This document shows positions 24,383 to 33,481 of a stretch of 64,000 bases of DNA, in pieces (positions within the stretch are counted from its first letter, which is position 1; the number at the start of each line of letters is the position of its first letter). This stretch comes from Nakamurella lactea DSM 19367 (lineage in GTDB: Bacteria; Actinomycetota; Actinomycetes; Mycobacteriales; Nakamurellaceae), in NCBI RefSeq assembly GCF_000426645.1, contig NZ_AUFT01000008.1, forward strand, positions 1 through 64,000. Reading direction: 5' to 3'. The position numbers and the translations under genes were made by a program. A model generated the notes under the pieces. That model made no database searches. It saw nothing but the letters and a program-made list of their open reading frames with translations, and was not told the DNA's origin.

Positions 24383-25767
24383 GCCGTCACCGCGGCCCGA
24401 CGGCCGGCCGCGGCGAGCAGACCGGCGATCGCGACACCCAGCAGCACGGCGGCCGCCGAGACGTACATCCCCGGCGCCAGCTGCGTTTCTTTGCTCACCG
24501 CAGGTACTACCGCCGAGGCGGTGACCACCGCCAGACCCACTGCGCCGCCGACGTTCTGCGCGGTGGTCAGCAGCCCGGCGGTGGTTCCGCGCAGCTCAGG
24601 TGGCGCCGCATCCACCGCGGCGATCGATGCCGCCGGGAAACACAGCGCCAGCGCGGCCCCGATCCCGGCCATCGCCGGCAACACCCGCACCGCGATCGGC
24701 AACGACGGACTCATCAGTGCCAGGTAGCCGAGGCTCGCCACCAGCAACAGCGAACCGCACGCGAAGACCGCCGTCGGTCGCGCGATCGTCACCAACCTCG
24801 CCCCCAGGCCGGCCAATCCGCTGAAGAACAGCGGCTGCGGCAGGATCAGCAACCCGACGACCAGACCGCTGTGGCCGTAACCGGTTCCCAGGCCGAGGCT
24901 CAGCACGTACATGGAGGCGACCACCCCGGCGAAGACCGCCGCCAGCCCCAGACAGGCGGCCCGCACCCGAGGGGAGCGGACCACCTCGGCCGGGAACCCG
25001 GCGCCGCCGGGGCGGCGGGACAACCACGCTACGCCGACCAGCACGGCAGCGGCCTCGAGGGCGATCAGCAGACCGGTGGAGCTGCCGATGCCGCCGACGG
25101 CGTGCATGGCCAGCACCAGGACCAGCGTCACCACGACGGCGCCGACCGGATCGATGCCGCTGCGCCGCACCGGTTTCGATGCCTGGATCGACCAGGTGGC
25201 CAGCAACACCAGCAGCACCACCGGGACGAACACCACGAAGCTCCAGCGCCAGCCCCACCAGGCCACCACCGCGCCGGGAAGCACCAGGCCGAGCGAGAAA
25301 CCGACCGCCCCCATGGCGCCGTACAGCGCCACTGCCTTGTTCCGGGCCGGCCCCTCGTCCAGTCCGGCGGTGATCAGCGCGAGGGCGGCCGGGGCACTCA
25401 GCGCGGCACCGGCCCCCTGAACGATCCGGCCGGCGATGAGCATCGGCGCGGACAGGGCCGCCGCGCAGAGCAGGCACCCGACGCCGAACAGGGCGACGCC
25501 GATCAGGAAGACGGTGCGCCGGCTCCAGGCGTCGACCAGCCGGCCGGCCACCGGCAGCAGCCCGGCATAGGCGACCAGGAAGGCGCTGGCCACCAGCTGC
25601 AGCGCCGTTCCGTCGATCCGCAGGTCGAGGCTGATCGCGCTGACCTGGACGTTGATGCTGGAGGAGCTCATGCCCTCCAGCAGCAGGGCGAGACAGACGA
25701 CGGCCATTCGGGCCGTCGGCATCGCGCCGGCGGCCGGTGCGACGGCGGGGTGATGGGAACCTGGCAT
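24379..25767 (-). CDS. MFS transporter (DHA2-like)
   Basis: A 462-residue protein with 12-14 predicted membrane helices, for example VAYAGLLPVAGRLVDAWSRR (motif A region near residue 75), LICAAALSAPMLIAGRIVQG-like helices and GLLTTAQNVGGAVGLAVV near 405. The layout fits the drug:H+ antiporter or aromatic-acid exporter branch of MFS. It starts 44 bp after the monooxygenase-reductase gene on the same strand and probably belongs to that operon, moving the aromatic substrate or a by-product. Direction of transport is unknown. Confidence 0.85.
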   Translation of the reverse strand: MPGSHHPAVAPAAGAMPTARMAVVCLALLLEGMSSSSINVQVSAISLDLRIDGTALQLVASAFLVAYAGLLPVAGRLVDAWSRRTVFLIGVALFGVGCLLCAAALSAPMLIAGRIVQGAGAALSAPAALALITAGLDEGPARNKAVALYGAMGAVGFSLGLVLPGAVVAWWGWRWSFVVFVPVVLLVLLATWSIQASKPVRRSGIDPVGAVVVTLVLVLAMHAVGGIGSSTGLLIALEAAAVLVGVAWLSRRPGGAGFPAEVVRSPRVRAACLGLAAVFAGVVASMYVLSLGLGTGYGHSGLVVGLLILPQPLFFSGLAGLGARLVTIARPTAVFACGSLLLVASLGYLALMSPSLPIAVRVLPAMAGIGAALALCFPAASIAAVDAAPPELRGTTAGLLTTAQNVGGAVGLAVVTASAVVPAVSKETQLAPGMYVSAAAVLLGVAIAGLLAAAGRRAAVTA

Positions 25768-25811
25768 CCGGCGAGCCTGGACCGGACCGCTTTCATCCGG
25801 CTTTCATCCCG

Positions 25812-28253
25812 CTATCTGCCGGCAGCGGCGGCCGTGGCCTTCGGCAGTGGGGAGGGCCGACCGCCCGGGTCGGCAACGGCCGGTGTCCACCGGACGTGGG
25901 TCGGCAGTTCGTCAGCGCCCGGATCGCGGACCAGCGACAGCCGGGGGCGGACGGCGTCGGTACGGGCGCTGGGCGGTTTGCGCCGGCCGGCGCGGAACGG
26001 CGCCGGCCACTGCGCGCCCGGCCCGGCGTACTCCTGCTCGGCCGCGGCATGCAGGGTCCACTGCGGGTCGTAGAGGTGTGCCCGGGCCAGCGCGCACAGA
26101 TCGGCCCGGCCGGCCAGCAGGATCGAGTTGACGTCGTCGTAGGAGGAGATGGCGCCGACCGCGATCACCGCGGCACCGGCCGGGGCGGCGACCTCGTTGC
26201 GGATCCGGTCGGCGAACGGGGTCTGATAGCTGCGGCCGAACGCCGGCTTCTCGTGGCTGGCGATCTGGCCGGTGGACACGTCGATGCCGTCAGCCCCGTT
26301 GCCGATGAAGGCGGCGGCGATCCGCACCGAGTCGTCGGCGGTGTTGCCGCCGTCGATCCAGTCGACCGCCGACAGCCGGACGGTGATCGGCCGGCCGGCC
26401 GGCCAGGCTGCCCGAACCGCGTCGAAGACCTCCAGCGGATATCGCAGCCGGTTCTCCAGGGATCCGCCGTAGCGGTCGGTGCGCTGGTTGGAGATCGGCG
26501 ACAGGAAGGAGGACAACAGGTATCCGTGTGCGCAGTGCAGCTCCAGCAGGTCGAATCCTGCCTCGCCGGCGCGGTGCGCGGCGACGACGAACTCGTCGCG
26601 GATCGCGTCCAGTTCGGCGTGGGTCAGCTCGGCTGGTGTCTGGTTACCAGGGCCGTACGGCAGGGCTGACGGCCCGACCACCGGCCAGTTCCCGTCCGGC
26701 AATGGCTCGTCGATGCCCTCCCACATCAGCTTGGTAGAACCCTTGCGGCCGGAGTGACCGAGCTGCGCACCGATCTTCGCCGGCGAGTTGGCGTGCACGA
26801 AATCGACGACGGTTGACCAACTGTCGCGCTGCTCGTCGGTCCACAGGCCGGTGCAGCCGGGGGTGATCCGGCCGGTCGGCGACACGCAGACCATCTCCGT
26901 CATCACCAGTCCGGCGCCGCCCATCGCCTTGCTGCCCAGGTGCACCAGGTGGAAGTTGCCCGGCACGCCGTCGACCGCGGAGTACATGTCCATCGGCGAG
27001 ACGATGATCCGATTGGTCAGTTCCAGCTCACCCAACCGGAAGGGCTGGAACATCGCCGGTGCCACCGACTGCAGCCCGTTGGCATCGGCGAACGCCCGAT
27101 CCACCCGGTCGGCGAACTCCGGGTCCCGCAGCCGCAGGTTGTCGTAGGTGATCCGGCGGGACCTGGTGAGCAGGTTGAAGCAGAACTGCACCATGTCCTG
27201 ATCCAGGTACTGGCCAAGGTTTTCGAACCACTCCAACGACGCCTGGGCCGCGCGCTGGGTCGATTCGACCACCGGCCGGCGCTCGTCCTCGTACGCCTGC
27301 ACCGCCGCTTCGAGTCCATCGTGCTCGTGCAGACAGGCGGCCAGCGCCAGCGCATCCTCCATGGCCAACTTGGTGCCGGAGCCGACGGAGAAGTGCGCGG
27401 TGTGCGCGGCATCGCCGATCAGCACGATGTTCCCGCGCCGCCAGCTGCGGTTGCGGACGGTGGTGAAGGTGATCCACTTCGAGTTGTTGGCCAGCACCCG
27501 GTGCCCGGCCAGCTCGTCGGCGAAGATCTGTCGGATCCGCCCGATCGCCGCGTCGTCGCTGCGCCCCGGTTCGATCGGCGAGGATTCGGTGTCGGCGAAA
27601 CCCGCTGCGCGCCAAACGTCCTCGGTCATCTCGACGATGAAGGTGCTGCCGGAATCGGAGTACGGGTAGCCGTGGATCTGCATCACCCCGTGCTCGGTGT
27701 TCCTGACGAAGAAGGTGAACGCCTCGAAGACCTGGTCGGTGCCCAGCCACATGTACTTACAGGTGCGGCGGTCCAGCTCGGGCCCGAAGTCGTCGGCGTA
27801 CTGCTGTCGAATGGCCGAGTTGACCCCGTCCGCGGCCAGCACCAGGTCGTACTCGCGGGACAACCACGCTACGTCCGGGGCGGGAGTGGAGAACCGGACG
27901 TCGACGCCCAGGTCGAGGCAGCGTTGTTGCAGCAGGCGCAGCAGGTCCTTGCGGGACATCGCGGCAAATCCCTGGCCGCCCACCGTTTCCACCTCGTGCG
28001 ACCCGTCGACGCCGGTCCGGTGGATGTCGATGTCGGTCCAGCGGGCGAACCCGGCGGCCATCTGCTCGGCGATCACCGGATCGGCATTGCCGATCCCACC
28101 GAGCGTCTCGTCGCTGAACACCACGCCGAAGCCGAAGGTGTCGCCGGCCGCGTTGCGTTCCCACACGGTGATCCGGTGGCTCGGGTCCAGCTGCATCATC
28201 AGGGCGGCGAAGTAGAGCCCGGCCGGTCCGCCGCCGACGACGGCGATCTTCAC
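25812..28253 (-). CDS. Bifunctional aryl-CoA monooxygenase/reductase (salicylyl-CoA or 2-aminobenzoyl-CoA type)
   Basis: An 813-residue fusion of two flavoproteins. Residues 1-395 are a class A FAD monooxygenase: GGGPAGLYFAALMMQ near residue 7, LVLAADGVNSAIRQQ near 145 and LIGDAAHTAHFSVGSG near 280. Residues 400-765 are an old-yellow-enzyme FMN reductase: FQPFRLGELELTNRIIVSPM, LHCAHGYLLSSFLSP and KPAFGRSYQTPFADRIR. This exact layout is known from 2-aminobenzoyl-CoA monooxygenase/reductase and salicylyl-CoA 5-hydroxylases, which hydroxylate and, in the first case, partly reduce the CoA-bound ring. GTG 28253 overlaps the CoA-ligase stop. Substrate choice between amino- and hydroxybenzoyl-CoA is open. 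Confidence 0.88.
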   Translation of the reverse strand: MKIAVVGGGPAGLYFAALMMQLDPSHRITVWERNAAGDTFGFGVVFSDETLGGIGNADPVIAEQMAAGFARWTDIDIHRTGVDGSHEVETVGGQGFAAMSRKDLLRLLQQRCLDLGVDVRFSTPAPDVAWLSREYDLVLAADGVNSAIRQQYADDFGPELDRRTCKYMWLGTDQVFEAFTFFVRNTEHGVMQIHGYPYSDSGSTFIVEMTEDVWRAAGFADTESSPIEPGRSDDAAIGRIRQIFADELAGHRVLANNSKWITFTTVRNRSWRRGNIVLIGDAAHTAHFSVGSGTKLAMEDALALAACLHEHDGLEAAVQAYEDERRPVVESTQRAAQASLEWFENLGQYLDQDMVQFCFNLLTRSRRITYDNLRLRDPEFADRVDRAFADANGLQSVAPAMFQPFRLGELELTNRIIVSPMDMYSAVDGVPGNFHLVHLGSKAMGGAGLVMTEMVCVSPTGRITPGCTGLWTDEQRDSWSTVVDFVHANSPAKIGAQLGHSGRKGSTKLMWEGIDEPLPDGNWPVVGPSALPYGPGNQTPAELTHAELDAIRDEFVVAAHRAGEAGFDLLELHCAHGYLLSSFLSPISNQRTDRYGGSLENRLRYPLEVFDAVRAAWPAGRPITVRLSAVDWIDGGNTADDSVRIAAAFIGNGADGIDVSTGQIASHEKPAFGRSYQTPFADRIRNEVAAPAGAAVIAVGAISSYDDVNSILLAGRADLCALARAHLYDPQWTLHAAAEQEYAGPGAQWPAPFRAGRRKPPSARTDAVRPRLSLVRDPGADELPTHVRWTPAVADPGGRPSPLPKATAAAAGR

Positions 28254-29926
28254 TTCGGCCCCGCGGCAGCCGCCGGCGCATCCTGTTCGGTGGCCAGCAG
28301 ATCCCGCAACCGGAAGTGCTGCAGCTTTCCGCTCGGGTTGCGCGGCAGCGAGTCGACGAACCGAACGTCCCTCGGGTACTTGTACGGAGCGATCTGCTGC
28401 TTCACGAAATCCTGGATGTCCTTTCGGGTCTGCCCGTCTGCGGTGGTGCCGGTGGCGAGCACCACGAAGGCGCAGACCACCGATCCGCGTTCCGGGTCCG
28501 GGCGGGCGACCACCGCGCTCTCCAGCACCGCCGGGTGCTTGTTGATCGCCGCCTCCACCTCAGGCGCGCCGATGTTGTAGCCGGAGGAGATGATCATGCT
28601 GTCCGAACGAGCGTGGTAGATGAAGTAGCCATCGGCGTCCAGCTCGAAGATGTCTCCGGTGATGTTCCAGCCGTCCTGCACGTAGTTCTGCTGACGGTCG
28701 CCGGACAGATAGCGGCAGCCGGTCGGACCGATCACCGCCAGCCGCCCCGGGACTCCCGGCCCGAGTGGACGGCCCTGCTCGTCGAGCACCACCGCCCGGT
28801 AGCCGGGCACCGCCCGGCCGGTACTTCCGGGCCTGATGTCGTCGCCGGCCGCGGAGACGAACACATGCAGCATCTCGGTGGAGCCGATGCCGTCGATCAG
28901 TCGCAGGCCAGTGGCCTCGTGCACCTGGTGCCAGGTGTCGGCCGGCAGGTGCTCGCCCGCGGAGACACCAATTCGCAAGGTGCGCAGCAGGTCTGCCTTG
29001 CCCTGCTTGACGATGGCCCGGTACGCGGTCGGTGCGGTGAACAGCACGGTCGCGCCGTTGGCGTTGCTCAGCTCGGCGAGCTCCACCGGGGTGGTCTTCT
29101 CGGTGAGCAGGCTGGACGCGCCGAACCGCAACGGGAACACCACCAGTCCGCCGAGCCCGAAGGTGAAGGCGAGCGGCGGCGATCCGGCGAACACGTCCTG
29201 CGGCACCGGGTGCAACAGGTAGCGGGCGAAGGTGTCGGCGTTGGCCAGCACGTCGCGGTGGAAGTGCATGGTGATCTTCGGGACGCCGGTGGATCCCGAG
29301 GTGGGTCCGAGCAGCGCCACGTCGTCGGCCGCGGTCGGCACGTCGACGAACTCGCCGGACTTGCCGGCGCAGCGGGCCACCAGGTCGTCGTCCCCCGGAC
29401 CGCCGACCAGCACGGTGATCGGCGCGGATCCGCCGGGCTCGGCGGCGGGCAGGTCGTCGGCGCAGCGGTGGTCGCACAGCAGCACCGCGGGCAGGGTGAG
29501 GTCGATCAGCTGCTGGACCTCGCGGTCACGCAGGGCCGGCACCGTGGTGACCACGACCGCGCCGGCCTTGAGCACCCCGAGCCAGCAGGCCACCAGCCAC
29601 GGCGTGTTCGGTGCCCTCAGCATCACCCGGTTGCCCGGCAGCACGCCGAGGTCCTCGACCAGCACCTGCGCCACCTGGTTCGACCTGGTGAGCAGCTCCT
29701 GGTAGGTCCAGCTGGGTTGGCCGGGGGCGTGCAGCGCGGGCCGGTCGGCACCGAACTCGTTGGTGGGTCGGGTGATCAGCTCGGTCGCGGCGTTCAGCCG
29801 GTCCGGGTACTGCACCTCGGGGACGGTGAACTCGAACACCGGCCAGCTGTCACGGGGCGGCAGATGATCGCGGGCGAAGGTGTCCTGGTGCGCGCTGGGA
29901 CTCAACGGAGTCTCGGTCTGCGTCAT
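28250..29926 (-). CDS. Benzoate-CoA ligase family acyl-CoA synthetase
   Basis: A 558-residue ANL-superfamily ligase. The P-loop-like motif is GPTSGSTGVPKITMH near residue 207, the adenylate-binding segment is LIDGIGSTEMLHVF near 330, the hinge region is ITGDIFELDADGYF, and the catalytic Lys of the C-terminal domain is in RNPSGKLQHF near 535. The family activates benzoate, 2-aminobenzoate or hydroxybenzoates to CoA thioesters using ATP. The coupling (4-nt overlap) to the monooxygenase-reductase gene identifies it as the entry step of the aryl-CoA pathway. Confidence 0.88.
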   Translation of the reverse strand: MTQTETPLSPSAHQDTFARDHLPPRDSWPVFEFTVPEVQYPDRLNAATELITRPTNEFGADRPALHAPGQPSWTYQELLTRSNQVAQVLVEDLGVLPGNRVMLRAPNTPWLVACWLGVLKAGAVVVTTVPALRDREVQQLIDLTLPAVLLCDHRCADDLPAAEPGGSAPITVLVGGPGDDDLVARCAGKSGEFVDVPTAADDVALLGPTSGSTGVPKITMHFHRDVLANADTFARYLLHPVPQDVFAGSPPLAFTFGLGGLVVFPLRFGASSLLTEKTTPVELAELSNANGATVLFTAPTAYRAIVKQGKADLLRTLRIGVSAGEHLPADTWHQVHEATGLRLIDGIGSTEMLHVFVSAAGDDIRPGSTGRAVPGYRAVVLDEQGRPLGPGVPGRLAVIGPTGCRYLSGDRQQNYVQDGWNITGDIFELDADGYFIYHARSDSMIISSGYNIGAPEVEAAINKHPAVLESAVVARPDPERGSVVCAFVVLATGTTADGQTRKDIQDFVKQQIAPYKYPRDVRFVDSLPRNPSGKLQHFRLRDLLATEQDAPAAAAGPK

Positions 29927-29969
29927 GATGCCGTGCCCCTTCGTCGATGCGGAAGTCGAGGTTGCGCGT

Positions 29970-30965
29970 TCAGGTCGCGGAGTTCGCCGGCTGCGGGCCG
30001 CGGATCATGCCTTCCTGCAGCACGGTGGCCAGCAGATTGCCGGACCGGTCGTGCAGGTAGCCGCGGGCCAGGCCGCGATTGTGCTGTGCGGACACGGCCC
30101 GCTGGCTGTAGAGCACCCAGTCGTCCAGCCGCGCCGGGCGGTGGAACCACATGGCGTGGTCAAGGCTGGCCGTCGTCAGCCCCGGGTCTGCCCAGGCCAG
30201 GCCGTGGGCGCGGAGCACCGGTTCCAGGATGGTGTAGTCGCAGACGTAGGCGAGCGCGGCGGTGTGCACGATCGGATCGTCCGGCAACGGGCTGAACGAT
30301 TTGAGCCAGACCGCCTGCGTCGGAACGTGTTCGCCGCTGACCTCGGTATAGACCGGGCCGGACACGTGGCGCTGGTCGAAGCTGCGACCGAACGACCAGT
30401 ACTCGGCGGCCGGGCCGGTCTGCCCGGCGAGTGCCTGCGCCGAACTGGGCAGCGACTCCGGTTCCGGCACGTCGGCCGGCATCGGGGTGGTCAGGTCCAG
30501 CCCGTCCTCGGGCACCTGGAACGACGCGAGGCAGGTGTAGACGATCTTGTCGTTCTGATACCCGCGGACCTGCCGGGTGGAATAGCCGCGCCCGTCCCGC
30601 AGGATCTCCACCTCGTACCGCACCTGGGCGCCGACATCGACGGGCCGCAGGAAGTAGCTGTGCATGGAGTGCAGTTGCCGGTCGGCCGCGGCGGACCGGA
30701 TGGCGGCAACGGTCGCCTGCGCAACCATGTCGCCGCCGTAGGCCTTCGGCCACGGGCAGGGCTGGGTGGTCGCCAGGTAGGCCTGGTCGAGGTGTTGCGG
30801 GGCAACGGGTGTCAGCTCGATCGCGGCCAGGAACGGATCGGCGGTCGGGGCGGCGTCGGCCCGGGTGGAGTCAGCCGCGGCGGCGCCCGGCCGGGTGCCG
30901 TCAACCCGGTCGGTCCGTTCGGGCTCGGCATTCACCGCGCCGTGGGTGCCCACCGGTGAACTCAT
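29970..30965 (-). CDS. Acyl-CoA thioesterase II (TesB family)
   Basis: A 331-residue protein; ATG 30965 overlaps the cupin stop. After an Ala/Thr/Asp-rich start of about 40 residues comes the double hot-dog fold: YGGDMVAQATVAAIRS near residue 77, LHSMHSYFLRPVD near 97, and in the second half ASLDHAMWFHRP (catalytic Asp region) and LLATVLQEGMIRGP at the end. It would hydrolyse an aryl- or acyl-CoA ester, either to release product or to rescue CoA from stalled intermediates. It is placed between the cupin and the ligase of the same operon. Confidence 0.88.
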   Translation of the reverse strand: MSSPVGTHGAVNAEPERTDRVDGTRPGAAAADSTRADAAPTADPFLAAIELTPVAPQHLDQAYLATTQPCPWPKAYGGDMVAQATVAAIRSAAADRQLHSMHSYFLRPVDVGAQVRYEVEILRDGRGYSTRQVRGYQNDKIVYTCLASFQVPEDGLDLTTPMPADVPEPESLPSSAQALAGQTGPAAEYWSFGRSFDQRHVSGPVYTEVSGEHVPTQAVWLKSFSPLPDDPIVHTAALAYVCDYTILEPVLRAHGLAWADPGLTTASLDHAMWFHRPARLDDWVLYSQRAVSAQHNRGLARGYLHDRSGNLLATVLQEGMIRGPQPANSAT

Positions 30966-31444
30966 ACCCGCCGGAACCCCTCGAGCAGCGCGTCGTCCAC
31001 CTCGTCGAGGTTGATCACGATGTTCTCCGGGGTGCGGGTGGTGAGCCAGACCAGATCCTCGGTGACGCTCATGTTCGCCTCGACGTGCGGCATGTACGGC
31101 GGCACGAAAACCCAGTCGCCCTCGGTCATGTCGTACCACTGGGCGTAGTTCTCGCCGAAGTAGATCCGGCCGTGGCCCGAGAGCACGTAACCGCCGGTCT
31201 CGGCCTCGCCGTGGTGGTGCGGCAGCGAGCGGTAGCCGGGCTTGTTGCTCACCCTGCCGAACCAGATCCTGGTCGCCGGCGTGTGCTGGATGCTGACCCC
31301 GGAGACCCGCACGCAGTCGCCGGACTGGGTGGTGTCGCTGCTCTCGTCACCGGCCCTGGTGACGACCGGCGCCACCAGTCCTTCCGGATCCGCGTACTGC
31401 TCGTTGGGCCCGTACTGCTGGGTTCCCGGCAGGGTTTCGGTCAT
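30962..31444 (-). CDS. Cupin-domain protein of the aryl-CoA operon
   Basis: A 160-residue protein; ATG 31444 follows AAGGAG with six-base spacing, so the longer open frame is not used. The cupin motif 1 is YRSLPHHHGEAETGGYVLSG near residue 70 with three His and a Glu as metal ligands. Motif 2 is GDWVFVPPYMPHVEAN near 110. It is a single-domain cupin, so a dioxygenase or a binding/isomerase role is possible. First gene of the leftward operon (cupin, thioesterase, ligase, monooxygenase). Confidence 0.82.
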   Translation of the reverse strand: MTETLPGTQQYGPNEQYADPEGLVAPVVTRAGDESSDTTQSGDCVRVSGVSIQHTPATRIWFGRVSNKPGYRSLPHHHGEAETGGYVLSGHGRIYFGENYAQWYDMTEGDWVFVPPYMPHVEANMSVTEDLVWLTTRTPENIVINLDEVDDALLEGFRRV

Positions 31445-31479
31445 GGTCGCTCCTTCGGGTCGCGCTCCGTCAGCCGTCT

Positions 31480-31550
31480 CGTTCCCTGTGCGTGTCAGGG
31501 CGTTCCCTGTGCGTGTCAGGGCGACTGTGTCACGATTCTGACGGCCGTCA
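31480..31550. promoter_or_regulatory. Divergent control region of the aryl-CoA operon and RidA
   Basis: A perfect 21-bp tandem duplication lies at 31480-31500 and 31501-31521 (unit core CCCTG-7 nt-CAGGG, itself an inverted repeat). A perfect 12-bp palindrome TGACGGCCGTCA lies at 31539-31550. They sit between the cupin start (31444) and the RidA start (31609). The PaaX-family protein encoded at 32028 is the natural candidate ligand. Confidence 0.6.
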
Positions 31551-31608
31551 CATTTACTCAATGTACCATCGGCGACATCGCTCGCAAGGGACCCGGAGGA
31601 GAAATCCA

Positions 31609-32007
31609 GTGCCGCACCAGAACATCAACCCGGCCTCGCTGGCGACGCCGCGTGGCTTCGCCCACGCCACGGTCGCGCCGGCCGGCCGCACCGTTCACCT
31701 CGGCGGTCAGACCGCGATGGACGCCGACGGGCGGATCGTCGCCGGCGGCATTGTCGAGCAGTTCCGGCAGGCGTTCGGGAACGTGCTGACGTCGTTGGCC
31801 GCCGCCGGCGGGACTCCGGAAGACCTGGTCTCGCTGACGATCTACCTCACCGACGTTGACGACTACCAGGCGAACGGGGCCGAGATCGGCCGGATCTGGC
31901 GGGAGTTGGCCGGCAGCAACTACCCGGCGATGGCGGGCATCGGCGTCACCCGGCTGTGGCAGCCGGAGGCGCTGATCGAGATCTCCGGCATCGCCGCCCT
32001 CGACTGA
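31609..32007 (+). CDS. RidA/YjgF-family protein
   Basis: A 132-residue protein starting at GTG 31609, seven bases after GGAGGAG. It shows the RidA fold: TVHLGGQTAMDADGRIV near residue 28, VLTSLAAAGGTPEDLVSLTI near 60 and QPEALIEISGIAALD at the end. The family hydrolyses enamine/imine intermediates, and relatives in aromatic pathways act on aminomuconate-like compounds. Its presence beside the monooxygenase-reductase favours an amino-aromatic substrate, such as 2-aminobenzoate, for the operon. The classic RidA catalytic Arg is not clearly visible. Confidence 0.85.
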   Translation: MPHQNINPASLATPRGFAHATVAPAGRTVHLGGQTAMDADGRIVAGGIVEQFRQAFGNVLTSLAAAGGTPEDLVSLTIYLTDVDDYQANGAEIGRIWRELAGSNYPAMAGIGVTRLWQPEALIEISGIAALD

Positions 32008-32027
32008 CGGGGATGACGGCGACGCCG

Positions 32028-32837
32028 TCAGCCGGTGAGCAGTGCCCGGGCGTGGTCGCGGCTCGGACCGGACCAGCGCTGGTGCAGGCGCATGAACAGT
32101 GACTCGGCGACCCGGCCGTGCCAGCCGGTGGGCAGCAGGTCGGCCGGCAGTCCCGGATCCAGGTACGGCAGCTGCCGCCACTCGGTGACCAACGGGATGT
32201 AGCCGGCGAATGCCTCGCCGGGCGTTGAGGTCGGCCGGTCCGCCTGCGCGCTGTGCCGGTTGACGAACGAGAGGTACTGGCCCTCGAGGCTGTCCAGGTC
32301 CCACCAGCTCGCGACCTTCGTCTTGAGCGCCGCCGTATCGGTGTAGTGGGCGGTGAAGAACTCGACATAGCGGTCCAGCTGCTCGCGGGCGAGCCTGGTC
32401 CTGACCGCGTCCGCCACCCCGGCCGGGGCGATCCACAGTCCGGGGGCCACTGATCCGAAACCCCAGCGGCCCAACACCATTCGGATCCGGTGCCGCAGGT
32501 GACGCTGCGATTCCGGGACGGTGAAGGTGGCCAGCAGCCATTCGTCCGAGGCTTCCGCATGCCGGCCGAAGATCCGCCGGTCGCCCTCGTCGAACACCTC
32601 GTTCAGCTGTGGGGCCAGGGCATACGCCGCGGCACCGTCGGTCGTCGCACTGACCAGGATCTCGCGCTTCTTGAGCCGGGCGACGGACGAGCGGACGCCG
32701 GCCGGTTCCACGCCCAACTCGCCGAGCATCCTGATGAGTGCGGCGATCGGGATGGCGCCCCGCAGGTCGCGATACAGCCCGAAGACGGTGACGATCAAGT
32801 GCTGGTGACGTGGCGCGGTCGGTGGACTGGCGGGCAT
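32028..32837 (-). CDS. PaaX-family transcriptional repressor
   Basis: A 269-residue protein. The N-terminal winged helix reads IVTVFGLYRDLRGAIP, LGVEPAGVRSSVARLKKREIL and the wing SATTDGAAAYALA. The central PaaX ferredoxin-like domain contains WLLATFTVPESQRHLRHRIR and LGRWGFGSVAPGLWIAP. PaaX repressors respond to aryl-CoA thioesters, typically phenylacetyl-CoA. Its position at the edge of an aryl-CoA operon suggests that it senses the ligase product and controls the region at 31480-31550. It is convergent with the RidA gene. Confidence 0.88.
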   Translation of the reverse strand: MPASPPTAPRHQHLIVTVFGLYRDLRGAIPIAALIRMLGELGVEPAGVRSSVARLKKREILVSATTDGAAAYALAPQLNEVFDEGDRRIFGRHAEASDEWLLATFTVPESQRHLRHRIRMVLGRWGFGSVAPGLWIAPAGVADAVRTRLAREQLDRYVEFFTAHYTDTAALKTKVASWWDLDSLEGQYLSFVNRHSAQADRPTSTPGEAFAGYIPLVTEWRQLPYLDPGLPADLLPTGWHGRVAESLFMRLHQRWSGPSRDHARALLTG

Positions 32838-32857
32838 GATCGGGAGCCTAGATCAGC

Positions 32858-33361
32858 TCAGAACCCGAACGTGGCGCTCAGTCCGGAATGACCGCCGTTC
32901 CGGTCGAGCGCGGCTTCCGACCTGCCAACCACCGCGCGGGTCGGCCGCACGTGCATGAACAGCAACACCAGCGAGGCCAGGCCGCCCGGCAGGTAGTTGC
33001 CGACCGACGCCGGCGGCGACAGGAAGGTGAGTGCGACCGCCACCAGCATCGGCACCTCGCAGAGGGCGACCCGGACCATCGCCGACGTCTGGAACCGGGC
33101 GAACGCGACCTGCTGCACGTCGGTGCCCGCCCGGGCAGACTCCAACGGCGCCAGTCGATAGCCGATCTGTTCGCACAGCATCCAGGACAGCGCAGCGATC
33201 ACCAGCGGGACCACGACGGCCAGCCAGGACACCTGCGGCGAGTCGGACTGTGAGCTCTGGACGACGAACACCACGATCCCGAGCAGCACCGGGACGCTGA
33301 TGAAGGTGTTCGCCAGGACCTGGTAGGTGCGGGCACCCGCCTGCGGCGTCGGGGTGGTCAT
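32858..33361 (-). CDS. Four-helix membrane protein, unknown
   Basis: A 167-residue protein with about four predicted membrane helices: FISVPVLLGIVVFVVQ, WLAVVVPLVIAALSWML, VALCEVPMLVAVALTFL and GGLASLVLLFMHV. The C-terminal tail of about 25 residues is hydrophilic. It ends 20 bp before the PaaX gene's start on the same strand, but no functional link is evident. No named family was recognised with certainty. Confidence 0.7.
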   Translation of the reverse strand: MTTPTPQAGARTYQVLANTFISVPVLLGIVVFVVQSSQSDSPQVSWLAVVVPLVIAALSWMLCEQIGYRLAPLESARAGTDVQQVAFARFQTSAMVRVALCEVPMLVAVALTFLSPPASVGNYLPGGLASLVLLFMHVRPTRAVVGRSEAALDRNGGHSGLSATFGF

Positions 33362-33404
33362 CCGTCAGACCCTATTCGACCCGACCAGCCGGCTCCCACC
33401 CACG

Positions 33405-33469
33405 AGGTAGCGGAATGTTCGACAGGTAGCGCGAAGTTGTGCGGCGTGTCCTGCAAGGTTCCGCTACCT
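33405..33469. repeat. 65-bp palindromic mini-element, copy A
   Basis: Begins AGGTAGCGGAA and ends TTCCGCTACCT (11-bp perfect terminal inverted repeats). It matches the reverse complement of copy B (34030-34094) at 56 of 65 bases without gaps. An internal AGGTAGCG recurs at element position 20. The pair flanks the GNAT gene in opposite orientation. Confidence 0.85.
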
Positions 33470-33481
33470 GCCCCGGGGGGC

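Noticed and set aside
28316-30295. 659-codon plus-strand open frame
   Set aside because: Antisense to the CoA ligase and thioesterase, which have full motif sets.
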